Position numbers and translations under genes: made by a program. From assembly GCA_944472135.2 (NCBI GenBank), contig OX235265.1:56059112-56123111 (forward strand): a stretch of 64,000 bases of DNA. The letters are read 5' to 3'. The stretch comes from Trichobilharzia regenti (Eukaryota; Platyhelminthes; Trematoda; Strigeidida; Schistosomatidae). Positions 30,736 to 39,784 of this stretch are shown piece after piece. Each line of letters begins with the position of its first letter. Within the stretch, counting starts at the first letter, position 1. The notes beneath the pieces are model-generated. The model was given only the letters and a program-made list of their open reading frames with translations, made no database searches and was not told the DNA's origin.

Positions 30736-32680
30736 AAAATCGTTGCAGAGTTCATTTGCTGACTTCCTTCTATCAGCTATATCCTCAAATCTGAACGGCA
30801 ACACGCTCATGTCATTGTATCGTAGAATACAGATGACGAACAAACATACGACGTATCTGGTCAACCAAGCGTAGAAACAGAGCAATTTACACCAAAGATA
30901 ATAGCATTCAAATAGTAACTTGGAACTTGAAAAACCTTCATTCATGCAAGTCAATTTAACAATGACTCTCTCGCTTACACTTGGCTTATCCTCACTGAAC
31001 TGACCAATATCTTTAGTCTTTTCAAACGCACCAATACTATCATAGTCATTGCATAAGGCAGGTGAGTTCATGGACGTCCATTTCATTGTGGATGAAAACA
31101 CCAACGACGACTGAGTGACACAAGGTGATGAAGTTAGCGGTGATTCAGAAGCTGTTCTTTTTCGGCTTTCAGGTAGTTGTTGGACTGCAAGATTACCACT
31201 GGTGCCTTTTACTATCAGCTCAGGTTTAGCAATAGCATCTGATGATAGGTGGGCTACACGCTGATCAATTACACTGACTGTCTCACAAGTATGCACACCT
31301 TCTGGAACTGCATCTGCGTTCAATTCTACTTCACGTTGTAGTTGTACAGAACCATTTATTTAACTTAGCAGTAGTAGGCATATCCCTCATCTCATCATGA
31401 TCAACCAAAGACAACTGTGAAGTATCATGGTCATTATCACCAATATTCACTTTACCGTCAACTTCATCATTTTCAAACTCTTTAATAACAGAAGTAGACA
31501 ATTTTGGTTCCTCCTCACAAATCATTAAAGGTTTTATATCTTCACTCTGACTAGTTATACTTTGTAAACTTGTGGAGTCAGAACTCCACTCTGAAGCAGT
31601 AACTCTATTCTGTGACACTCTATTCAACAACGGCTTACCAGTTGCAACTACAGACTTCTTCACAACACCGTTATCGTCACACAATTCGGAGTCAGACCTG
31701 GAGTTTACATTTAGCTTATCACTGAACTTGCTCACCGGTTCACAGTTCACTTCTGTATGCACCTCTTGCACACGTGTGAAACACAACCGTGTTTCTCTTG
31801 CATCTTGCAACTTATCTGTTGAGCATGTACTACGAAACCTGTTGCACTCACTAAGTTTATATGCATTACTATACATCATGGAGCCTTCTCGATATCCACC
31901 TCTCTGAGGCCTATTCGTCATCAATGAGTGCGTTTTACCCTCAGACTGCTCTATTCTAGGGGTGAGATGTAATAGACTGGCGAACTTGCTCATAGATTGA
32001 TTGACACTATCCTTTACTAGTTTCAGGATATCATCAAACTTTGGCTCGATACCCTCATCCTCCATACGGGAGCTCATCTTCACCCACTTCCTTTGCAGTC
32101 GAGTATGTAGGCGTCTCGGTATTACTTCTAAAACGGAACTCGAGTTGAGGTCACTCATGAGATTCATCGAAACCAATGCATTCTTGTAAATCAGCAAATT
32201 ATTCAAAAACTCAGCGAGTCCCTGGGAGTCATCCTGTAATTGACCACCATTACCCTTAACAGCCTCGAATAATTTCCCTACAATCATCGAAGGTCTTCCA
32301 AACCTTTGACGTAATATGCTCATAGCCTCGTAGTAGCCCTCTTTTGGCTTCATAAACTTACAGCACTGTATAGCTCTTGCGGCATCTCCAGTGCAATACC
32401 TCATCAAATACATTAACTTCAATTCATCACTTAATAGAAAACTACTCAGCATGATCTCAAACTCCTTTACAAATTGTAAATAATCAGCCGGGTTTCTATC
32501 GAAGCGCCGTGGTTCAAATTTAGGGAGTTTGATGTTCCTATTATCCCTGAACGGCGAAACAGTAACATCAACCATGTCATGCTTAACATCAGACACGTCG
32601 TTACAATTAACAGACAAGTCACAATGACTTACTTTCCTGTTTGCATCCAAGATGCTCTGTCCCTTCTTTGACCCAGGCAT
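30688..32680 (-). pseudogene. BEL/Pao-type Gag-like gene of element B (one frameshift)
   Basis: Starts with MPGSKKGQS at 32680. Residues about 50-190 carry the BEL/Pao Gag pattern known as DUF1759: LPKFEPRRFDRNPADYLQF, then a DELKLMYL...GDAARAI block and a SILRQRFGRPSMIV block. A Ser/Thr-rich middle follows, then a hydrophobic aromatic segment near the C-terminus (FECYYLWCKLLCFYAW). An extra T at about 31350 breaks the frame between 31331 and 31323. Elements A and C are intact at this position, so the ancestral ORF was one protein of about 660 residues. There is no protease, RT or integrase. Confidence 0.8.
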
Positions 32681-32754
32681 TGTTGAACTTGAGCAAATTC
32701 CAAAAACGTTCCAGATATTGCTTGTTCAAAGATGACTTGAGCGGCTCTAGGAAA

Positions 32755-34058
32755 ATAATAATAATGTATATTCTCATATAAACGTATAAATTTACATGAA
32801 AATGCATGCCATTTTTACTGGCACGATCAAGTATGATATAATATCAAATCGTAGATTGTCTACAAGTTAATAATGTTTCAACAGTTAAATATTTGATATG
32901 TATATAAATACACATTGTCTGAACTAGGCTGTATAGTTATTGAATTGTACAGTTGTCCTCCAGGTTGAGCGGGAAAATCAACTTCGTTTCGTTTTCATCC
33001 CGTGGTTGTCGGCATACGATAACCAACCAATATTGAGGTAAGTACAACGTTTACAAGGGATTGAAAGCTCTTTTAGAAAAGTAAAAGTGCTGAGGTGAAT
33101 CATTAAATTGTAATGAAATAGGTAAGTGCAAGTATCATTAATAAATGCATTAATAAAATCAACTCCCTAGGCTGACAACGTTCATTTGCAATGTATAATG
33201 CTACACGTATACCTCGTACTATCATGATGTCCACTTTTGGTTTTAATACATTTATCCTCAGTTGTGCCAGTTGTTTTTGTTTTATACCTTTTTGTGCATT
33301 TAATGTACAACCGTACCCTTCAGAGAGTAGGAATATAATAAGTCATAAAGAGCTGTAAAATGTTAGGTTTAATGGGATATAATGAGGATCAGGTAAAGAC
33401 GTTATTGGAAAATGAATGAGATAAGACATTGTGAAGTGGTATTTAAAGATCAGTCAATGGACAGCAAGTTCGTTAATAAGATGCCCCATAAAACTGTGCA
33501 CACCCCACATGGTCGCATCTCAACAATAGGCTGGGCGAATAGTATATATTTAGAGGTAGAAGCATGATCTGTCAAGGCGTTCATTATTATCTTTTTCAAG
33601 ATAAAGATCTAAGCCCTCATAAAAATCAGAAATATCTCGAGCCTTTAATTTGTGTATTGCTGTTCCTGCAGAATGGGGCGATTCACCTTAGTGACCCCCA
33701 CCATATCTACTGATCAGCTAACGCCACCCTCCCTCCTTTTTTGATGTTAAGCTCTGAGACTATGATTATTATGGCTACCGCAAATATATTGCTTGGTACC
33801 AGACATGTTCGTACCTCATATTCCATCTCCCTAGCTTTCTTAATGAGTGCTTCCAATAGGTCTCCGCGTACATCTTTATGAACATTATATGCGTATGCAT
33901 GCGTCCTAATGAACGGATTACTTTACAAGAAGTTAGAACCTTAAAGAATAAAAAGAATAGGTTTTGTGAATAGTGAAGCAAGATTTAGCAGAACAATATA
34001 GTTAGGGATCAATGTAGGTAGTATGAACAGAAGGTAAGGTCGGTTGGCAGGACTTAGT
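32755..34058. mobile_element. Unidentified 1.3-kb insertion in element B
   Basis: Elements A and C have about 150 bp between the gag start and the LTR; B has the same sequence on both sides of a 1.3-kb extra segment. GAAA flanks it on each side (32751-32754 and 34059-34062), a possible 4-bp duplication. It starts ATAATAATAATG on plus, has no long ORF and matches nothing else in the window. Confidence 0.5.
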
Positions 34059-34133
34059 GAAAGATGAACGGTGACTATCCAAACTTTCACCAACTGTCTG
34101 AATCCGCCAAAGTCTGTTTCTAACATCAGGAAC

Positions 34134-34490
34134 TGTCAATCACGTCTCATAAACCGTTAATGCCCAGCTCTTGCTACGCTCGGGCCCACGCTGTTCCTTG
34201 AAGTTTTCAGAATCTCTTAGTAATAAGGGACGAAAAAACCAAAACACCAATCGGCGACTCGAGGATTCTTGATTGTTACACCAACATATAAAATAATAAC
34301 TGAACTAAGGTCTATGAACATATATTACAATAATAAATCACAAGATTACTTCTGATGGTTGTCTCCTGACTTCTTTCTGAACAGCGACCGATGAGACGAT
34401 GACTGTCGTATTGATGCCTCCGCGAAAATTGGGGAAGTTGGTTTGAGCAAACAACATGAATTGATCGTTCAATCTTCAACTCCATTGACA
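34134..34490 (-). repeat. BEL-like LTR (right LTR of element B)
   Basis: Starts TGTCAATCACGTC and ends CTCCATTGACA. In gag orientation it is the 5' LTR. A TGGCGGATTCAGAC motif lies about 30 nt inside it and is conserved in element C, so it is a candidate but unusually distant primer-binding site. Confidence 0.85.
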
Positions 34491-34863
34491 GCATCATCTA
34501 CATTGAAGTCGGCGACCAACTGTCTCATCTGTCGTAACAATTGAGTGGGCTTCCGGTCGCCAAGTTGAACACCACGAAAGAGTTCCTGCACTTTTTGTTG
34601 GTCTGTGAGTTCAACTCGCCTAATTAGTGCTTGCTCAAGTCATTCATACAAGTCAGGGGACGGATCCATGAGGACGTCTGAAACCTCTTCCATAACATTT
34701 TCAGGGAGACTCACAATTACCAGTTTACTTTCGTTTCCTGTGAGTGTATACGTTTGAGAGTGAACAGTGCTTCTACATGGTTGAACCAAGTAACAGGACG
34801 ATGTGTCCAAAACGTGGGGAGTTGCAAGGTTATAGCCATTTGCGAAGCACTGTTGTCAGTCAT
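34491..34863 (-). pseudogene. Gypsy gag N-terminus, interrupted
   Basis: Starts ATG at 34863 (MTDNSASQMAITLQLPTF). Keeps the capsid signature expected of the CsRn1/Kabuki type (WFNHVEALF, VMEEVSDVLMDP, LGDRKPTQLLRQMRQL). There are stop codons near 34715 and 34645. The reading ends at the insertion of BEL-like element B at 34490. The remaining gag and pol were not found. Confidence 0.75.
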
Positions 34864-35042
34864 TTTGGGACAGAGGGATATACTAACGGGGTAATACGAC
34901 AAAAACACGTGCGAAAAAAAACGAATAAAAATTAATAATTCTATATGAAAAATATATACAAAAAAGGTAGTCAATATGAAAAAGAACTAAAAACACGTCA
35001 AGCTAAAATGGAGGGAAACGATGAATACACGGACTCATCACT

Positions 35043-35424
35043 TGTAAGAGTTCTACTACGCCCTTAGAGTGGACCTATACTCTAAACACCCTTACAAACT
35101 TCTTCACCGTTTTGCGACCTTAGCAGTACACTACTCGACGCGCAAATACTGACGAACTGTATCGCGGTAAAAAGACTTGATGTGACAAGGGTACCTGGGA
35201 GAATTATATTTTATTCGACGAAATATAAAATTCAACAAATAAAGAAGTCGTACAACTTATCTGCAGATGTTGCTGGAGGTAGGCTCGGAGAGTGTGCAGA
35301 AAGAGAGCACAACAAGAGAGCGAACCAATGAACGCACAGAAGAGTCACAACTCAAAAGACAAGAAGTCTATCACCGTGGGTGAGCGAGTTTAAACAAAAG
35401 TTCAAAGGTACAATGAGCACTACA
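35043..35424 (-). repeat. Gypsy LTR (right)
   Basis: 382 bp, TGTAAGAG ... GCACTACA. Pair of 27940-28321. In gag orientation it is the 5' LTR; the gag ATG lies about 180 bp inside. Confidence 0.88.
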
Positions 35425-35428
35425 ACCC

Positions 35429-35665
35429 ACTCAGCATGATTTCTAACTCCTTTACAAACCGTGGATAGTCAGCTGGGTTCCCATCAAAGTACCGAGTCTC
35501 CAGTTCAGGTAACTTTAAAACCTTACTATCCCCAAACAACGAACCATGAACAACAGACTCACTATGCTGAAGATCATACATATCATTACAATTAACAAGC
35601 AACTCAGGATTACTTACTTTCCTGCCTGCTTCAAAGACGCTTTTTCCTTTCTTCGACCCAGGCAT
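35429..35665 (-). pseudogene. Gag-like gene of BEL-like element A, N-terminal fragment
   Basis: Starts MPGSKKGKSVFEAG at 35665 and runs to FVKELEIMLSGL, where the Gypsy insertion splits it. Continues in the part at 26306-27939. About 65 percent similar to the B and C products, so element A belongs to an older or separate subfamily. Confidence 0.8.
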
Positions 35666-35752
35666 CACTGAACTTGACCAAAAATCCAGATAAGTTCCAG
35701 GTAATACTTGTCCAAAGAAGACTTGCAGGCACCAGGAAGGACGAACAGAAAC

Positions 35753-36106
35753 TATCAGAAACTGTAAATGTCCAGCTCTTACTACGCTGGATCTCACACA
35801 GTCCCTGGAAGACTTTCAGGAACAATTTGTATTAACCAACGCAAAAAACCAAAACACAGATTGGCCACTCGAGAATCCTTTATTCTACCGCAAACACATA
35901 ATCAAGAATGTTGTTATTACAGAGGAAGGTCTAAGAATAAATGTTATGACAACAAGTCACGATGATACCTCTGATAGTTTTCTGTCTTCCAGTGAACAGC
36001 GAACGATGAGACTATGACTAATGGATTGATGACTCTCGCGAGAAACATAGAGTTGGTTTGAGCAAACAACCATGATTTGATCGTTCAGTCTTCAACTACC
36101 TTGACA
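35753..36106 (-). repeat. BEL-like LTR (right LTR of element A)
   Basis: Ends CTACCTTGACA at 36106 and is closest to 24515-24874, sharing the same distinctive CTCGCGAGAAACATAGAGTT block. Its left edge is imprecise. Confidence 0.72.
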
Positions 36107-36393
36107 GGTGCCACCAATTTTGGTAGAGGACGCAAAGTTCCTCAAACTACTGTCTAAATTGAAGGCAGGTGGATCACCTGGGCAGAATGGACTTCACCCA
36201 AAACTGTTAATTTCCTTGGCGGATATAATATATACTCGGCTCACGGAGATTTTCCGAATGTCTATGAGGCAGGCTAAGCTACCCAGGGAATGGAAGGATG
36301 CCATTGTTAGCCCTCTCTTTAAAGAGAGGTACAGGGAATTGATATCTAACTACATTCCGGTAAGTCTAGCATGCATTATTGCAAAAGTGTAGC
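36107..36393 (+). pseudogene. CR1-like reverse transcriptase fragment
   Basis: An open stretch of about 94 codons with LKAGGSPGQNGLHPKLL, LPREWKDAIVSPLF and a degraded NYRPVSL motif. This is the first third of a CR1-type RT, from a lineage other than CR1-A or CR1-B. It starts exactly at the end of the element A LTR, so that element probably inserted into it, but no remainder was found on the far side at 24514. Confidence 0.75.
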
Positions 36394-36625
36394 GGGAAAT
36401 ATTTCCTCGAAATTATTGACCATAGGAATATATTATGTCTAAGAGAAGAATTACATAGTGACGATAAGAATCATCAGTGAACATTGGATTCTGACACTTT
36501 AAGTCGACTTGTTTAGCTGAAGGCTTTCAGTCAAGCATCCTCGCCATTTGGTACTCCGTCGTGTCACTGTCGTGCACGATAACTAGCTAGCTTAGCTTCC
36601 GCTTCAATCCGCCATTCGGTTCCGA
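36394..36625. other. No gene recognised
   Basis: Short AT-rich spacer without a supported feature. Confidence 0.4.
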
Positions 36626-37372
36626 AATTGGCAAAGTTCAACAATAGCGTCCCAAAGGATGCGAACGCATGAGTGACCTTCAGCCAGCCAATCATAAAAA
36701 TGAGGAACTTCTGCAGGAAAAATGACGTATATTCACAAGAAAATGCATGACAACACATTAAACGGATTATCTTTCTCTGACATGACTTAAAAATACGTTC
36801 CAGTTAAGATGAAGAGTATCAGTTGATAAGTTGGACTAGTTTCTGTAGATGTATCCACCAAAGCGACTGAAGATTGACTGTTTTGTGAATCGCTCATCTC
36901 TCCTCTCTTGCTGTTTAGTTCTCTCCAAAGCCCTCGGTTAAGCTACTATGGTTTCAGTAAGATCATTGGCAACTACATACAAGGAAAATGAGGATAATAA
37001 AACAATTTGAAATAGACGACAAATCTATTCCTAATCGCAACCCTAGCCTTAATCCTGACCCTAACTCTAAACTTCACGCTAGCCCTAACCTTAATGCTAA
37101 CCCAAATGACAATCTTTATCCTGCCGTAAATCTAACGCTAATCCATATTATGACTGTAACCCTGACCCTAACCCCAATATTCGCCTCAACCCTAACGAGA
37201 TGTAAACACACTGTCCAAGCAGTAGTTAAAGGCGTTATTTGGGTGAAACTTGCTCCTTATTTGATGAATAGGGTGGATATTTCAGCTATGATAATGACAG
37301 GCACCGTTAGCCAACGACTAGCATGCGTTCGCACTCCTAGGACGCTATTCTTGTACTTCGCCCCGAAATTTA
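36626..37372. mobile_element. Inverted-repeat (MITE-like) element with telomere-like core
   Basis: About 47-50 bp at each end are inverse copies: AATAGCGTCCCA...GCGAACGCATG on the left (36626-36672) and its complement at 37323-37372. No transposase is encoded. The AATAGCG(T/G)CCCAAA block resembles the end of the Merlin element that follows at 37451, so it may be mobilised by a Merlin-type transposase; that is inference. Confidence 0.65.
37037..37200 (+). repeat. Degenerate telomere-like CCCTAA repeats
   Basis: Many irregular CCCTAA, CCTTAA, CCTGA and CTCTAA units in a row, e.g. TGACCCTAACTCTAAAC. Flatworm telomeres are TTAGGG, so this reads as its complement in degenerate form, sitting internally in an inverted-repeat element. 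It produces an artificial ORF rich in Asn-Pro that is unlikely to be a gene. Confidence 0.65.
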
Positions 37373-37450
37373 TCTCGTAATTTGGTTAATCGATTGTGGT
37401 ATTTTGCTTTCCTTTGGTACACGAGAATCAAATAAAATAGAAGTTTTTGG

Positions 37451-38310
37451 GGTGACTCCAAAGAATAGCGGCCCAAACCGAAACGACCTGTTAACGCAAA
37501 AATGACCTTGACAGGGACAACTTCGGCCAATGAGAAGGCTCAAAAAGAAAGGCGCATAATTGTAAAAATGGTTTATATAGAAGTAATGCAATCATAATAA
37601 ACAGTTACAAAGAATGGCGTTCGCGTATATGTTGCAAAAAAACCTCCTAGTTTCTCATGGGAGTCTTCATAGTCATATGAAACCAGTTTCGGTACATAAA
37701 TTCATCCAGGTAACTGTGAATCATGGGATTTCTCGATCCATTAACCGCTCTTATACGTCTTTCTAGACGACTCCAAAATCTTTCAATGGAACTGGTGTGG
37801 GTTCCATTCAAAGGATTCCGGAAACCGTCCGTATGATTAACAACATGATGAACGTACCCATGATTCGATATTTGACGGTATCCGCTTCACTCATCGGTAT
37901 GAATGGTCGTCCCCGGCAACACCAAACGCTTATTAATAGGCACTAATACTGCTGCACTGCGATTGGGAATCGCTTCCATATACCCTATGCGCGGTGTCGT
38001 GTCGTAGATACCCAGTATCCACTGCTGGTTTGCTTGTAATCTCCCGCGGTTGTATTTCCTTTTTATAAGTACAGTCTCATCAATATGGACTATGCAGCCG
38101 ACTCCTCCGAGAACTTAAGTCAGGGTGTTCATTTTCCAGGAGGAAACATCTCTGCAGTAGTTGTACCATTGCACTGCTGACACCTCTGAATTTTCTGTTT
38201 CATAAGCTGTAGCTGTGACTGCTCTTTTCAGGGCCCAGAAGTTACAGATCATTAAAATTTTCGTCAAAGGTAGTTTAAACCTTGAGAGAAAAGTTCCTAA
38301 GGGATCTGTA
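37451..38310 (-). mobile_element. Merlin-type DNA transposon, 5'-truncated
   Basis: The transposase pseudogene (37647-38306) plus a terminal region from about 37451 (GGTGACTCCAAAGAATAGCG). That terminal sequence recurs inverted at 51499-51575. The N-terminal side is cut by the start of CR1-A at about 38320. Confidence 0.8.
37647..38306 (-). pseudogene. Merlin (IS1016-like) DDE transposase pseudogene
   Basis: Reading minus from 38306 to a stop at 37647, one frame stays aligned for about 220 codons: LPLTKILMI, WYNYCRDVSSWKM, then the core VHIDETVLIKRKYNRGR (first Asp), IHTDE (second Asp) and SIERFWSRLE (Glu), and a closing FMYRNWFHM. This is the ISXO2/Merlin DDE fold. Two in-frame nonsense codons interrupt it, UAA at 38115-38117 and UGA at 37887-37889, the latter where Trp is usual after the second Asp. 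About 60 N-terminal residues are missing. SmMerlin of Schistosoma is the known relative. Confidence 0.88.
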
Positions 38311-38611
38311 AACTAAAACGCAACCGCGCGAACTTTGAAAGGGGAGTTAATTTTCACGCTCTTGTTTATAATTGGATTTTGTTGTGTTATACGCTTCAAA
38401 AGTCCACAGATTTAACTTTAAATCAGTTTATTCTGGTCGAAGTTAGTTAACGTTTCAGATCTGAGTCTATCAATTATAATAAGTGTTCTTATAACATAAT
38501 AGCCACATATATCTATCTTTGTGCACTCATTAGCTTTTATCACTGATTTACAAAGGTTATATATATATATTTGAAGTTGTATTTAACTTTTCCTGGTTCG
38601 TTTTAAATAAA

Positions 38612-39784
38612 ATGCCTATTAAAAGAAACCGCTGCGGAAGGGCTATGTGCCAGTTTCCAGTGGATGAGGGAATGCAGTGTGATAACTGCAAGAGATGGTT
38701 TCACAGTATGCGCACGAACCTTACTCCAGCAGCATACAAATGCTGCTGCAAACCTCTAGCGAACTGGTTATGCAACGACTGCTGTAGTACAACTAAACTC
38801 CGTATTACAGAAGCCATAGCTACTCTTAGTGGGGCTTTAAAGCTCATGGACTGCAAGCGTCCTCCACCACAGAAGAATACCGACTATTTCTCAGATAGCG
38901 ATGACGTGACTAGCGTCATTGACAAAACAGCACATGTCCCAGGTGCGATCTTGCCAATAAGTGAGTGCTCTACAGCACAGAAGAACACCCACCATATTAC
39001 AGACACCCAGGTCGCCCCCACGATACTGGATGAGCCCTCCAGTGACAGTAATGGAAAGACTGCCGTGAAGAAGAGGCGTACTAAGGGTCGAAAACCTGCA
39101 GCTCCAGTCGCCCAGGGACTGGCGGAACAAGCCTCATCCACACCGGTGAGCAGCAGACAGACGAACCCCACTAGGATTAGCGAGAAGGACGCCAATGAAT
39201 GGCGCACCGTAGTCTCTCGCAAAAAGCGAGGTAAGGATAACACTTCGGCCACACCGCCCAAGAAGGATAGAAACACACTTACGCCTCAGGGCAAGAAAGT
39301 AACGGAAAGCAAACCCGATCTCTCTGATAGGTCTCTCATTCTCCACAAAGTGGAGGAGTCACTGGCTCTCGACCCTAAGACCAGATTCGGGCATGACCTT
39401 AACTTGGTCAAGCCCCTTTTAGACAAGCTACTGCCACAAACAGTATCAGGCATTACTGTACACAGCGTATACAGAATAGGTCAAAAGCCTGACCCTACAG
39501 TAAGTGAACCTGTACGTCTCCTCAAAGTCGTACTAAACTCTAAAGCGGAGAGGGACGCTATTCTAAGCAACTCTCATATTCTCAAAGGATCAGGGATATA
39601 TGTCCGCGCTGACTTAAGCCTGGCAGACCGTGTCAAAAGACAGGCTGCGTCACTAGAATTAAGTGAGCGACGCCGGAACGGTGAGAAGAACCTTAAGATT
39701 AAGGGTTTTCGGGTTGTCCGAGTTCGCAGTTTAATGATCCCGAAACCTCTGTGGGTGGGCCGGGGAAGCACCAATCTGAATTAA
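38612..39784 (+). CDS. CR1-A ORF1 protein with PHD-like zinc finger
   Basis: 390 residues, uninterrupted. The N-terminal 55 residues form a PHD-like C4HC3 pattern (MCQFP, QCDNCKRWFH, LCNDCC), as known for ORF1 of CR1 elements. One ligand expected two residues after the His is Arg (HSMR) where CR1-B has Cys (HKMC). The middle is Ser/Lys-rich and probably disordered. The C-terminal 130 residues (about from residue 245) hold a conserved domain ending GEKNLKIKGFRVVRVRS, shared with CR1-B. It probably binds element RNA. Its last 27 codons overlap ORF2. Confidence 0.85.
   Translation: MPIKRNRCGRAMCQFPVDEGMQCDNCKRWFHSMRTNLTPAAYKCCCKPLANWLCNDCCSTTKLRITEAIATLSGALKLMDCKRPPPQKNTDYFSDSDDVTSVIDKTAHVPGAILPISECSTAQKNTHHITDTQVAPTILDEPSSDSNGKTAVKKRRTKGRKPAAPVAQGLAEQASSTPVSSRQTNPTRISEKDANEWRTVVSRKKRGKDNTSATPPKKDRNTLTPQGKKVTESKPDLSDRSLILHKVEESLALDPKTRFGHDLNLVKPLLDKLLPQTVSGITVHSVYRIGQKPDPTVSEPVRLLKVVLNSKAERDAILSNSHILKGSGIYVRADLSLADRVKRQAASLELSERRRNGEKNLKIKGFRVVRVRSLMIPKPLWVGRGSTNLN
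39703..39709 (+). promoter_or_regulatory. Putative -1 frameshift heptamer, CR1-A
   Basis: GGGTTTT in ORF1 phase (G GGT TTT), the first bases of the ORF1/ORF2 overlap; an ORF2-frame stop lies at 39700-39702. A weak 7-bp stem with a bulge can form at 39720-39749, aligned with the strong hairpin of CR1-B. Confidence 0.5.

Larger units (their letters stand above)
29217..34490 (-). mobile_element. BEL-like LTR element B (gag-only), nested in the Gypsy element
   Basis: LTRs of 359 and 357 bp (29217-29575 and 34134-34490) with TG...TTGACA ends flank a minus-strand gag-like gene (30688-32680), a 3' tandem repeat and no pol. A 1.3-kb insertion lies between gag and the 5' LTR. Its right end interrupts the Gypsy gag at a DDA codon stretch. 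No clear duplication flanks it: GGGAG on the left, GCATC on the right. Confidence 0.85.
27940..35424 (-). mobile_element. Ty3/Gypsy element inserted in the gag of element A
   Basis: Two 382-bp, nearly identical LTRs (27940-28321 and 35043-35424) enclose the insertion, and ACCC occurs on both outer sides (27936-27939 and 35425-35428) as a 4-bp target-site duplication. Gag is read on minus from 34863. BEL-like element B interrupts it, and pol is absent, so most of the internal region was deleted. Gag motifs suggest the CsRn1/Kabuki-Boudicca type. Confidence 0.85.
24515..36106 (-). mobile_element. BEL-like LTR element A (outer element of a four-level nest)
   Basis: Two LTRs of the same family (24515-24874 and 35753-36106) flank an internal region whose gag-like gene is read on minus. 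The gene is split by a Gypsy element at 27940-35424: its N-terminal part lies right of the insertion (35429-35665), the rest left (26306-27939). The distal 3' region holds a tandem repeat with a SINE in it. No pol was found. LTR edges are less certain than for elements B and C because the TG start is mutated in both. Confidence 0.8.

Noticed and set aside
37037..37200. A true chromosome end
   Set aside because: Repeats are degenerate, short and internal to a bracketed element.
36988..37380. 130-residue ORF over the telomere-like repeats
   Set aside because: Asn-Pro-rich product is a translation of degenerate CCCTAA repeats.
37451..38310. Bacterial IS1016 contamination
   Set aside because: Base composition and neighbours are those of the rest of the window, and Merlin is a known schistosome transposon.
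39720..39749. A strong frameshift hairpin in CR1-A
   Set aside because: Only about 7 pairs with a 2-nt bulge form; I treat it as decayed and do not claim it as a working element.
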